This document shows positions 1-6,810 of a DNA stretch of 49,886 bases, piece after piece. The DNA comes from JBKECF01 sp047974375. GTDB lineage: Bacteria > Bacillota > Clostridia > Lachnospirales > CAMZNU01. The position numbers and the translations under genes were made by a program. The number at the start of each line of letters is the position of its first letter. Position 1 is the stretch's first letter. The notes below the pieces were generated by a model. It searched no databases. It worked only from the letters and a program-made list of their open reading frames with translations, and was not told the origin of the DNA. The DNA is taken from positions 1-49,886 of the forward strand of contig JBKECF010000055.1 in assembly GCA_047974375.1 (NCBI GenBank), in the 5' to 3' direction.

Positions 1-2
1 CG

Positions 3-86
3 CTGTCTTTTTTGGCTTATAATTTAAAAAGAGTAATAAATATAGTTGGAGTTAAAGAATTAATAGCAGAATTAAGAATGATATAG
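3..86 (+). pseudogene. C-terminal end of a DDE transposase (partial, enters from the left edge)
   Basis: An open frame entering the window reads LSFLAYNLKRVINIVG and ends in TAG at 84-86. The string with AYNLKR and INI-G is the kind of C-terminus seen in IS1182/IS5-like DDE transposases. The catalytic residues lie outside the window, so the family is a recognition from memory. About 95 bases downstream, at 181-196, the string TTTTTGACACAGTCTG may be the right terminal inverted repeat. It is followed directly by the hairpin repeats and phage debris, so the element's right edge would lie near 196. Whether the copy is active cannot be judged here. Confidence 0.55.
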
Positions 87-198
87 AATCCAAGTTCTGC
101 TATTTTCATTTTTTCATGCTCCAAATATAAAAATTTTTTAAGATCTTCAAATAATTAAAATAAGGTATATTTAAAATTGTTTTTTGACACAGTCTGTC

Positions 199-290
199 GA
201 GCAGAAAGCGGAGCTTTCGACCAGAGCAGGAAACGGAGTTTCAGACCAGTGAACAGCGGACAAAGGTGTATGCGGTAGCAAAATTCAGAC
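199..290. repeat. Two 25-bp tandem hairpin units plus a conserved tail
   Basis: Two units (199-223 and 224-248) begin GAGCAG and end GACCA. Each holds a hairpin with the same GGA loop but a different stem: GAAAGC/GCTTTC (204-218) and GAAAC/GTTTC (230-242). Stem bases change together, so pairing is kept. The tail at 250-264 (TGAACAGCGGACAAA) has a close match at 18841-18855. The 15-mer TAGCAAAATTCAGAC at 276-290 recurs exactly at 18472-18486. This is therefore a dispersed repeat family, not unique sequence. Confidence 0.7.
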
Positions 291-588
291 TTTCTTTTTA
301 TACTTATTAAGATATCCCTTAACTGTTTCATTTATACGATAACCCTCTTGGAAACGAGCGTTAATACATTTAGTAGCCACTCTGACGTCCACGACAGCTG
401 TGAAATTTTTCCCAGAAGTTTAAGATTATTAGTACTAGGCTGCTGGCTGTTATGATTATTATCATTGTTTCCATTTTTTTCTCTTCTTATTTATCTTTAG
501 TTTCTAAATATTCAATGTACCTATCTACTAACATCTTTACAAAAAAGCTATCATCATAAACAATATTGCATTTAATTTTATTGCCCAT
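285..588 (-). pseudogene. Decayed small protein gene, about 100 codons, unknown function
   Basis: From ATG at 588 (AGGAAA ribosome binding site just upstream) the frame encodes 33 residues beginning MGNKIKCNIVYDDSFF and reaches TAA at 487-489. The same frame continues as an Asn/Gln-rich linker (NGNNDNNHNSQQPS). A further stretch in another frame (VDVRVATKCINARF, 392 down to 285) ends in TGA. It reads best as one small gene broken by a nonsense codon and a frameshift. Alternatively, 487-588 is a genuine 33-aa gene followed by debris. I do not recognise the family. Its neighbours suggest an accessory gene of a prophage or other mobile element. Confidence 0.4.
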
Positions 589-808
589 ATAATTTTCCTT
601 TCGATAGCTTTAAAAAATTAACCATTTTTATTGAAGTGGTTAATTTTTTATGCTGTTTCTTTAACCTTATGCTGCGTATTTGGGTTATTGTTTTTAAAAA
701 AATTTCAACTGGATCTGAAATTTTTAATACATCACAAATGTTAATTATTTCTTGTAACCTAAATTCTCTTTGACCAGAAATTTTACGACTGAGCGAATTA
801 GATGACAT
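578..808 (-). pseudogene. Cro/XRE-type helix-turn-helix regulator, truncated at the 5' end
   Basis: The sequence around SSNSLSRKISGQREFRLQEI is the recognition half of an XRE helix-turn-helix, like phage Cro-type proteins that start around 20 residues earlier. Upstream of the first ATG the frame stays open with the matching first-helix residues (TKGDLALAIR), but no ATG, GTG or TTG precedes an upstream TAA. The N-terminus is therefore missing or uses an unusual start. The C-terminal tail (after about residue 42) reads through a terminator hairpin and is probably not native. It faces the CI-like gene across the regulatory region, the classic lysogeny switch layout, but is very likely inactive. 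Confidence 0.6.
611..650. terminator. Bidirectional hairpin terminator inside the tail of the Cro-like ORF
   Basis: A perfect 14-bp stem (611-624 with 637-650) has a 12-base loop and an A-tract on one side and a T-tract on the other, the form of an intrinsic terminator usable on both strands. It lies within the last third of the reading frame 578-808. This suggests the original regulator gene ended upstream of it and the present frame runs on after a lost stop or frameshift. Confidence 0.65.
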
Positions 809-836
809 TCTTATAGCTAGTGCTAAATCTCCTTTC

Positions 837-901
837 GTTGCGTATTTGGTACAAATAAATATTAATACATCATATTACTTATATCAACCCATATACGCAA
901 C
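837..901. promoter_or_regulatory. Inverted operator-like sites between divergent phage regulators
   Basis: GTTGCGTAT at 837-845 and its exact reverse complement ATACGCAAC at 893-901 flank the gap between the Cro-like and CI-like genes. Identical half-sites on opposite strands between divergent HTH regulators are typical of operators bound by a dimeric phage repressor. The right site lies just upstream of the promoter at 918-946. Binding by the neighbouring repressor is inference. Confidence 0.5.
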
Positions 902-917
902 TTTTTTAAATCAATTA

Positions 918-946
918 TTGCATATTTTAAACGTATAGATTATATT
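918..946 (+). promoter_or_regulatory. Sigma-A promoter for the CI-like gene
   Basis: TTGCAT at 918-923, a 17-base spacer and TATATT at 941-946 form a good sigma-A type promoter just before the ribosome binding site GAGGTGG (951-957). It would drive the broken repressor and, by read-through, the intact Ltp-type gene 9 bases further on. Confidence 0.6.
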
Positions 947-966
947 ATCAGAGGTGGTCATAGCTC

Positions 967-1449
967 TTGAATAATAAAATGTTTGAAATTACAGAAAGAA
1001 TAAAAAAACAAAGAGAAAAACTTAATTTTAATTTACAACATTTAGCAGATTTAACAGGAATGAGCAAATCAACTTTACAAAGATATGATATCCCGCTTTA
1101 TGTGGATGAAAATATCGAAAGCTATATTGATCTAGCAGATAATATTAAAGTTGATTTTTGCCTACGCGCAAAAGGCGATTCCATGATAAATTCTAGAATA
1201 TTTAATAATGCTATAGTTTTTGTACGAAAATAAAGCATTGTTGAAGAAAGTGAAATTGCATGTGTAGTAATAGACGATGAAACAGCTCTTAAACTAGTTT
1301 ACATGACAAGGGATGAAAACAACAATTTAACTGCAATAACATTGCAAGCAGAAAACCATGCATTTCCACTTTTGGTGTATGTAGGAGAAATGCTAAATGA
1401 TGTAAGAATAATAGGCAAGGCTGTAGTTTTTCAAAGCGCAGTCAGATAG
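967..1449 (+). pseudogene. CI/LexA-type phage repressor (HTH + S24 peptidase), broken
   Basis: The frame starts at TTG 967, about 10 bases after GAGGTGG. It opens with an XRE helix-turn-helix (residues about 7-38, QHLADLTGMSKSTLQRYDI), then jumps straight to an S24 peptidase domain. The linker and part of the HTH bundle are missing, so there is probably an internal deletion after about residue 40. The catalytic serine motif is visible (AKGDSMI). At 1231-1233 an in-frame TAA interrupts the domain where relatives have a sense codon after FVRK. The same frame then continues intact to 1449, with the catalytic lysine region TALKLVY. The protein would normally repress lytic genes and cleave itself on RecA signalling. 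The deletion and the stop make it almost certainly inactive. Confidence 0.8.
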
Positions 1450-1458
1450 GAGAGTATT

Positions 1459-2064
1459 ATGAAAAGAAAATTATTAGTTTCAACAGCAATTTTATCTTTA
1501 GCATTTACAGCAGGTGTATTTGCAAATGTAGCAACACAAATGATAGAGGTTAGCATTGCACCAAACGATATTTATGTTAATAATACAATGCTAGATGCAG
1601 ACAGTTTCCTCTATAAGGGAACAACTTACGTACCAATTCGTGCGGTTTCTGAATCTTTAAGTTTACAAGTTAACTTCGACAATGCAAATAACCGTATCGA
1701 TATTAATAATACTACAAATCAAGAACCACAGGTTAAACCTACACCACAGCCTGAAGCAAAAAAGTCCAACGATACAACTTTAGGAGAACAAAATGCCCTA
1801 TCTAAAGCCTTAAATTATTTAGATATAATGGCTTTTTCTAAAGAAGGTTTGATTAAACAGCTTAATTATGAGGGATATTCAGATATAGAAGCAAAATATG
1901 GGGCTGATAACTGTGATGCCGATTGGAATGAGCAAGCTGAACTTAAAGCGAAAACGTATATAGATATTATGTCATTTTCAAAGCAAGGGCTAATAGAGCA
2001 ACTTTTGTATGAAGGATTTACGCAAGAGCAGGCAGAACACGGAGCAGCAGCAGTTGGATATTAG
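1459..2064 (+). CDS. Secreted stalk-domain protein with two Ltp repeats (superinfection-exclusion-like)
   Basis: A 201-aa protein with RBS TAGGAGAG. Residues 1-22 form a type I signal peptide (cut likely after VFA; no lipobox). Residues about 28-85 look like a copper-amine-oxidase-like stalk domain (VNN..., YVPIRAVSE). A Pro/Gln linker follows. Two copies of the Ltp repeat (residues about 110-150 and 155-199) each carry the core FSK-GLI-QL-YEG. In the Ltp family (PF07553) the best-studied member, from Streptococcus thermophilus phage TP-J34, sits on the cell surface and blocks DNA entry of related phages. Its position 9 bases after a phage repressor fits a lysogeny-module exclusion gene. It is the only intact gene in this phage relic. 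The function is inference; a host envelope role is possible. Confidence 0.75.
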   Translation: MKRKLLVSTAILSLAFTAGVFANVATQMIEVSIAPNDIYVNNTMLDADSFLYKGTTYVPIRAVSESLSLQVNFDNANNRIDINNTTNQEPQVKPTPQPEAKKSNDTTLGEQNALSKALNYLDIMAFSKEGLIKQLNYEGYSDIEAKYGADNCDADWNEQAELKAKTYIDIMSFSKQGLIEQLLYEGFTQEQAEHGAAAVGY

Positions 2065-2076
2065 AAACTAAATTAA

Positions 2077-2098
2077 GACCCTTATGGGGGTCTTTTTT
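2077..2098 (+). terminator. Intrinsic terminator after the Ltp-type gene
   Basis: Stem GACCC (2077-2081) with GGGTC (2088-2092), 6-base loop, followed by six T. It closes the repressor/Ltp transcription unit 12 bases after the stop codon. Confidence 0.85.
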
Positions 2099-2112
2099 AC
2101 TATAGGTGGATA

Positions 2113-2532
2113 ATGAAAAAAGCAGTTATATATGCTAGATATAGCAGCGAAATGGAAGGCAAGAATCAATTCATGCACAACTCAATGCGTGTAAAGAATT
2201 CTCTAAAAGCAATAAGTATGCAATAATAAACACATATGTATATGAAGCTAAATCGTCACGTTCTGATGCTAGACCTTTCTTCCAAAGCATGATTAAAGAT
2301 AGCGACGAAGGCGGTTTTGACGTAATTATTGTGCATAAATTACTATATTAACGAACAAAAAATATATTGGAATATACGAGTATAATAAAACTACAAAGGG
2401 TAAAATAAATGATAAATGCGTTAACCTAGCGCAGGATATAGAAAACATCATAATTCTATAGGACGCAGTTCCAAAAATAGTTGAAAAAGATATTTTTGAA
2501 GAGGTGAAAAATATTATGAATGCAAATAAAAA
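2113..2532 (+). pseudogene. Large serine recombinase, shattered remnant
   Basis: ATG at 2113 follows AGGTGG and encodes MKKAVIYARYSSEMEG, the N-terminus of the resolvase catalytic domain with the nucleophile serine region (YARYSS). After about 16 codons the homology shifts frame (2163-2351: SIHAQLNACKEFSKSN through FDVIIVHKL, where family members continue with DRFSR). The sequence then jumps, in a third frame from 2357, to the middle recombinase domain (KKYIGIYEYNKTTKGK), which has an in-frame TAG at 2459-2461 and ends near DAVPKIVEKDIFEEV. At least one frameshift, a large internal deletion and a nonsense codon are visible. It was probably the integrase of the element that carried the repressor and Ltp-type genes. 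Confidence 0.85.
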
Positions 2533-2560
2533 AAATATACACACTCCAAAAAAGAGTGTG
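2525..2560 (-). terminator. Terminator of tRNA-Leu
   Basis: A 7-bp stem CACACTC/GAGTGTG (2540-2546 with 2554-2560) with a 7-base loop is followed on the minus strand by a T-rich run (2525-2535). It lies 12 bases beyond the tRNA 3' end. Confidence 0.75.
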
Positions 2561-2571
2561 CATACCTGCAA

Positions 2572-2652
2572 TGCGGATGAAGAGACTCGAACTCCCACGT
2601 CAAAGACACTAGATCCTAAGTCTAGCGCGTCTACCAATTCCGCCACATCCGC
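2572..2652 (-). tRNA. tRNA-Leu (anticodon UAG)
   Basis: On the minus strand an acceptor stem GCGGATG pairs with CATCCGC, followed by discriminator A. The anticodon stem CTAGA/TCTAG encloses loop CTTAGGA (anticodon TAG). A class II variable arm (GTC-TTT-GAC) and a T loop TTCGAGT are present. CCA is not encoded. A consensus promoter lies upstream and a terminator downstream, so it is a single-gene unit. The 3' end faces the decayed phage region, the usual side for integration at tRNA genes. Confidence 0.95.
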
Positions 2653-2683
2653 GTAGCGTACATTGTTCCCAAGGACAAAGCTT

Positions 2684-2712
2684 ATTATATAGAATAAGTA
2701 AACTAATGTCAA
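2684..2712 (-). promoter_or_regulatory. Consensus sigma-A promoter of tRNA-Leu
   Basis: On the minus strand a perfect TTGACA (2707-2712), a 17-base spacer and a perfect TATAAT (2684-2689) lie about 32 bases before the mature tRNA 5' end. It is the strongest match to consensus in the window. Confidence 0.9.
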
Positions 2713-2761
2713 TGGTTTTTTAAAAAAAATCACTATTTTTTAAAAAAGTTGTGGTACATAA

Positions 2762-4369
2762 TCAAATGGTGTTTTTTAAGTCATTTATAACTAAAATGTC
2801 ATTTTCCAAGAGTAAAGTGTTACCTCTAGGTATAATAATATTTTCTCCTCGCTTTACCATTAGTATTAATTTGTCATTTCTAGGAATATCCATAAGTTTT
2901 ACATTTATCCAGGGGTCGCCTTTTAGCACAGTCTTTTCGTATAAATCAATTTCATTTTTACTATCTATTGCTTTACCAACTAATATAATTAAATCATTGG
3001 AGTGAAGTACTAAATCGCCATAGGGTATTATTTTTTCATTGTTTCTTACAATTAAGGCAAGTACGGAATCTGGTGGCAGAACTATTTCTCTTATGGACTT
3101 ACCAATCCATTTGTGGGAACTGTTTAATTTAAATTGAATGGATTCAATAGGTATTTCGTCTATATAATCTGTAAAAGTTTTCATTACATCGGACTCGTTA
3201 TCTACCATATTAAGTATTTTTGCAACATAGGGTATTAATGTGCCTTGGAATAAAATAGATAATAGTACAATGAAAAATACTATATGGAAAATATCGTTGT
3301 CTGTAGTTTCTGGGCTAGTTACTGCCATTATGGCGAATACAATTGATGCAGCACCTCTTATGCCAGACCAAGAAACAAAAGCACCTTGATTAATCTTGCT
3401 TTTAAAAATGGCTAGTATAGAAAAAACAGCAATTGGCCTTGCTACAAAGGTTAAAAATAAAAATATGCCTAGAGCAGCAATGGCAACATTAGGTAATTCT
3501 GTGGGGAAGGAAAGTAATCCAAGTAAGAAAAATAAAAACATTTGCATTAAACCAGTCATTGCGTCAAAAAAATGCACAAGAGACTTTTTATTTTTCAATT
3601 TATTATTTCCTAATATTAAGCCTGTTAAATATACACTTAAGTAGCCATTACCACCAAAGTATGTAGTTGCTGAATAGGAGATAATTGCAATAGCAAAAAT
3701 AAAAATTGTGTCGAAACCATCTACTATAAAGTCAAAGTTGTTCATGAATTTGTTAGCCAATATAGCAATTGCTACACCAAAGGCAACGCCAAAAAGTATT
3801 TGTTCTATTAAAGTAGTGGCAAAGGTGGAAATAGATGCATTGCCACCCATAGTAGACAAAATAATTACTGTTAGCATATATGCAAAGGGGTCATTGCTAC
3901 CGCTTTCAATTTCTAACATAGAAGCCGTATTGTAACGGAGATTTAATTTATTTATTCTCAATATGGAAAAAACAGAGGCAGCATCTGTAGAACTAATTAC
4001 AGCACCAAGTAACAAGCCTTCTAGTATATTAAAATCCAAAAATAAATAGCAAAACAAGCCAATTAATCCAGCAGTTAATACTGTGCCTATAGATGATAAC
4101 AACAGGGCTTTGTGGGCAATAGGCTTTGCTTTGCTCCATTTTGTACCAAAGCCACCATAAAACATAATGAATATAAGGGCTATTGTGCAAGCTTGCTCAG
4201 CCAATACATAGTTGTCAAAAGGAATTTTAACTATGCCATCAGAACCAAAAAGCATACCTAGTACAATAAATACCAGTAGCATTGGTATTCCGAATTTAGT
4301 AGAGATTCTATTAAAAATTACACATGAAAATATAACAATAGAAACCATTAATAAAAAGGTTGTAGACAT
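2762..4369 (-). CDS. K+/H+ (CPA1-type) antiporter with C-terminal RCK_C domains
   Basis: A 535-aa membrane protein: about 12-13 hydrophobic segments in residues 1-390, then a soluble tail. The exchanger motifs are visible: SSTDAASVF in one transport helix and SGSNDPFAYM, the ND pair typical of cation/proton antiporters. The tail carries a TrkA-C/RCK_C domain (residues about 415-475, SVLALIVRNNEKIIPYGDLVL) and a shorter second copy to the C-terminus (DKLILMVKRGENIIIPRGNTLL). This matches the NhaP2/CvrA architecture, which exports K+ in exchange for protons under nucleotide control. It stands alone, separated from the upstream phosphatase gene by a terminator. Ion specificity is inferred from domain layout only. 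Confidence 0.85.
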   Translation of the reverse strand: MSTTFLLMVSIVIFSCVIFNRISTKFGIPMLLVFIVLGMLFGSDGIVKIPFDNYVLAEQACTIALIFIMFYGGFGTKWSKAKPIAHKALLLSSIGTVLTAGLIGLFCYLFLDFNILEGLLLGAVISSTDAASVFSILRINKLNLRYNTASMLEIESGSNDPFAYMLTVIILSTMGGNASISTFATTLIEQILFGVAFGVAIAILANKFMNNFDFIVDGFDTIFIFAIAIISYSATTYFGGNGYLSVYLTGLILGNNKLKNKKSLVHFFDAMTGLMQMFLFFLLGLLSFPTELPNVAIAALGIFLFLTFVARPIAVFSILAIFKSKINQGAFVSWSGIRGAASIVFAIMAVTSPETTDNDIFHIVFFIVLLSILFQGTLIPYVAKILNMVDNESDVMKTFTDYIDEIPIESIQFKLNSSHKWIGKSIREIVLPPDSVLALIVRNNEKIIPYGDLVLHSNDLIILVGKAIDSKNEIDLYEKTVLKGDPWINVKLMDIPRNDKLILMVKRGENIIIPRGNTLLLENDILVINDLKNTI

Positions 4370-4390
4370 TTATTTACCTCCGAAGACTTT

Positions 4391-4432
4391 AAAAATAGCC
4401 CCCCATTTTTCTTATAGAAGTTTTGGGGGGCT
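4391..4432 (-). terminator. Intrinsic terminator after the PHP phosphatase gene
   Basis: A GC-rich 8-bp stem AGCCCCCC/GGGGGGCT (4397-4404 with 4425-4432) is followed on the minus strand by a T-run (4391-4395). It begins 5 bases past the phosphatase stop and isolates the antiporter gene. Confidence 0.85.
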
Positions 4433-4436
4433 TAGT

Positions 4437-5240
4437 TCAAATTTTATGAAAATTAACTTTTCGTTTATTGAAAGTAGCAATATATTTTGTATTACCCTCT
4501 TTTAAATATTCAATTACTTCATCGTACTTAGTTCCAACGTACTGTGGGCTGTGGGCATCAGAACCTATGGTTACAATTTCGCCACCTAATTCATTATATT
4601 TTATTAAAATGTCCATTGATGGATGGAAACAATTTAAACCATACCTATAGCCGGAAGCGTTTATTTCTATTCCCTTACCCTTGTGTATTAATGTTTTTAA
4701 TATTTCGTCTATTAAGTGAGCATAATCTTTATAATAAAAGGAATTATCCTCATAATAATTTACAGAGTACCTAAAAATATAATCTAAATGACCATAAACA
4801 TCGAACTCATTAAAAATTTTAACATTTTCTAAAACTTCTAGAAAATATATTTCAAAGGCATTGCTCTTTATTTTATCTTTAAAAAAAATTGAGTCAGTCA
4901 TTAAGTAGTCTTTATTAGTTTCGTGACTAGAACCAATTAAAAAATCGTAGTCTAAAGTTTTGGAGGCTTTAGCAACTTCTTCTTTTAAATATGGCGCTAA
5001 ACTCAGCTCTCCACCTACTTTTATAGATATATTTGGATATTTTTTTTTAACTAAATCCAATTCTTTAAAAAAGCTATTGTAGTTAGGTAATAAAAACGCA
5101 TTTTGATTTGGATGGTTGTCAATATGGTCAGTTATACATATTTCATCTAGGTTTTTTTCTATTGCAGATTTTATTACATCTTCTAGCTTGGCACAAGAGT
5201 CGGGGGAGTAATTAGTATGTACGTGATAGTCAACTTTCAT
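4437..5240 (-). CDS. PHP-domain histidinol-phosphatase-like protein
   Basis: A 267-aa protein with the PHP metal-site motifs in order: DYHVHTNYSPDS at the N-terminus, ITDHIDNHPN near residue 40, GSSHE in the middle, GHLDYI, and GSDAHSPQYVG near the C-terminus. This spacing and length match the HisK/HisJ family of histidinol-phosphate phosphatases, which use a trinuclear metal site. No other histidine-biosynthesis gene is nearby, so another phosphate-ester substrate is possible. The start is 2 bases upstream of the next gene's region of influence: the metalloregulator ends at 5243, giving a tight two-gene unit. Confidence 0.8.
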   Translation of the reverse strand: MKVDYHVHTNYSPDSCAKLEDVIKSAIEKNLDEICITDHIDNHPNQNAFLLPNYNSFFKELDLVKKKYPNISIKVGGELSLAPYLKEEVAKASKTLDYDFLIGSSHETNKDYLMTDSIFFKDKIKSNAFEIYFLEVLENVKIFNEFDVYGHLDYIFRYSVNYYEDNSFYYKDYAHLIDEILKTLIHKGKGIEINASGYRYGLNCFHPSMDILIKYNELGGEIVTIGSDAHSPQYVGTKYDEVIEYLKEGNTKYIATFNKRKVNFHKI

Positions 5241-5242
5241 AA

Positions 5243-5614
5243 TTACCTCTTTGTATATTTTTCAATCTTTTGTACTGTGTCAAGACTAAGGAAATGTTCA
5301 ATAGTGCAAGCTTCATCTTCAGCAGTTGTTTCATCAACTCCAACTAGCTTTAAGAAGTTGAATAAAATTTCATGTTTTCTAGCAATTTCTTTAGCAAAAT
5401 TTAACCCTTTGTCTGTTAAGCTAATAGAACCATAATGGTTGTGATTAACTAATTCGAGTTCTTTTAAATTTTTTACCGCCTTGTTAACACTAGCTTTAGA
5501 TACATCTACCTCTATGGCTAAATCTGTTACACGAACATCTCCATTTTCATTTTTTAAAAAAAATAATGTTTCAACGTAATTTTCCGATGACGGCGACAAT
5601 GTTAAGTCTTTCAT
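5243..5614 (-). CDS. DtxR/IdeR-type metal-dependent repressor
   Basis: A 123-aa protein with an N-terminal winged helix (residues about 5-68) and a metal-binding dimerisation domain, and no C-terminal SH3 domain. By alignment from memory, H81 and the motif DEACTIEH (C103, E106, H107) correspond to DtxR H79, C102, E105 and H106. MntR has Glu in place of that Cys, so the site looks like the iron-type DtxR/IdeR site. The residue matching DtxR Met10 is Asn12 here. It probably controls metal uptake. No transporter gene is adjacent, and the nearest downstream gene is the PHP phosphatase, 2 bases away. Confidence 0.8.
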   Translation of the reverse strand: MKDLTLSPSSENYVETLFFLKNENGDVRVTDLAIEVDVSKASVNKAVKNLKELELVNHNHYGSISLTDKGLNFAKEIARKHEILFNFLKLVGVDETTAEDEACTIEHFLSLDTVQKIEKYTKR

Positions 5615-5630
5615 TTTTTTCTCCTTTATA

Positions 5631-6692
5631 TTATTTAGCTATTTTAATTAAATCTTCTTCAGTTACATTTCTGGTAAAGTCTGTATCTTCTGAAACATAG
5701 CCTTTAGAAATAGCTTTGCTTACACTTGACATGGCCCAGCTTGGAACGTTTATATTTGTATTTACTTCCACAACGTTGGAGTCAATACGTGCCAGTATAG
5801 CTGCATATTCAAGCATGGTTATAGGTTCGCTTCCACGAAAAGTTTTATCATCGTAACCACTTATTATATTTTGGCTACAAGCAATGGAAACTTCTGTAGA
5901 ATAAAAATCAGACATTGAAACATCTGTAAAGTCTTTGCTTCCATTTTTACCTTTTCCAATGGAGAAGTTATTAACTAAAAAGTCTATAAATTCACCTCTG
6001 GTTACTTTTTCTTTATTTTCAGGGCCTAAAACAAAGCCTTCATTAACTGTACGTACAATACTTGGATAGCTGTCGTAATTGTAGCCTTCAGCATAGTAGG
6101 TATAGTATCCTAGATCCTTTAGCTTGGATGTAACTACACCTTCTTTATTAGTCTTCATTATTCTTTGGGTATTTTTAGGTGTGTATAAATGTACTTTTAT
6201 ATTGGATAAATCGGCATCAATTTCTGTAGGCGTAACTAAATAAATGGATATGTTTTTGTTATTGGCTCTCGTTATTGTGTCGTAAATAATTCTTGTATCA
6301 TGGAAGTCGCCATAATATGTAATTAGCATATCACCATCTTTTATAGGTGTACTTAGTATGTCTGTGTTTTCTAAAATAGTATCACCACGAATTATATAAG
6401 AATACCATCCGTCAGTTGGGCCAAAGAGTTTACTTTCAATTCCATTTACAGAATAAATTTTATTAATATTATTTTCAGTAGAATAAACTATTTCCAAGTC
6501 TTTTTGCATGGCGAAGTTTTCTAAAACTTCTGCATAGGTAGAGCCTTTTGCATAACCTTGGGACAAAGTTGTATCGTAGCTTTCAATAGTTATATATACT
6601 TCTTTAGATGCATTTGTTTTTGTATTACTAGCATATATATTTACAGTTGATATAAGTGTCATAAATAAAGCTAGAGTAATTAATTTTTTCAT
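5631..6692 (-). CDS. Secreted DUF4430 + SLH surface protein
   Basis: A 353-aa protein with a signal peptide (residues 1-21, cut after IYA). Residues about 30-130 form a DUF4430 (transcobalamin-C-terminal-like) domain, with TYAEVLENFAM and DGWYSYIIRGD as recognisable parts. A middle beta-rich stretch (140-220) may be Ig-like. Residues about 233-353 hold SLH repeats: TRGEFIDFLVNNF, then FTDVSMSDFYSTEVSIACSQNIISGY, then a second and a partial third unit. SLH repeats normally anchor proteins to cell-wall polymers, so this is a surface protein. Members of the DUF4430 superfamily include cobalamin-binding folds, but no ligand is shown here. It lies 16 bases upstream of the metalloregulator. Confidence 0.75.
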   Translation of the reverse strand: MKKLITLALFMTLISTVNIYASNTKTNASKEVYITIESYDTTLSQGYAKGSTYAEVLENFAMQKDLEIVYSTENNINKIYSVNGIESKLFGPTDGWYSYIIRGDTILENTDILSTPIKDGDMLITYYGDFHDTRIIYDTITRANNKNISIYLVTPTEIDADLSNIKVHLYTPKNTQRIMKTNKEGVVTSKLKDLGYYTYYAEGYNYDSYPSIVRTVNEGFVLGPENKEKVTRGEFIDFLVNNFSIGKGKNGSKDFTDVSMSDFYSTEVSIACSQNIISGYDDKTFRGSEPITMLEYAAILARIDSNVVEVNTNINVPSWAMSSVSKAISKGYVSEDTDFTRNVTEEDLIKIAK

Positions 6693-6765
6693 ACTTACCC
6701 CTTTCTGAGTTGTATTTATTTTACCCTTATATATTAATACAAAAAAACATTTCAGTCCAATAAAT

Positions 6766-6810
6766 AATTAGGCAAAAAAAAAGAGCAAAGCTCTTTTTTT
6801 TTGCCTAATT
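6766..6810. terminator. 45-bp perfect palindrome terminator at the end of the atp operon
   Basis: Two exact 21-base arms (6766-6786 and 6790-6810) are separated by AAA. Each has a GAGC/GCTC core flanked by nine A or nine T and AATTAGGC/GCCTAATT outer arms. It works as an intrinsic terminator on either strand. It overlaps the atpC stop codon (6805-6807) and separates atpC from the unrelated gene beginning at 6692. Confidence 0.9.

Noticed and set aside
199..248. CRISPR array
   Set aside because: Only two units, no unique spacers between them and no cas genes; they are hairpin repeats.
578..1449. Toxin-antitoxin pair
   Set aside because: The divergent pair has HTH regulators on both sides with an S24 peptidase domain on one, which is a lysogeny switch; no toxin fold is seen.
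2326..2733. Open minus-strand frame of 135 codons
   Set aside because: Its middle is a translation of the tRNA-Leu gene (ELVDALDLGSS...GVRVSSSAL), a common false ORF; promoter, tRNA and terminator explain the region.
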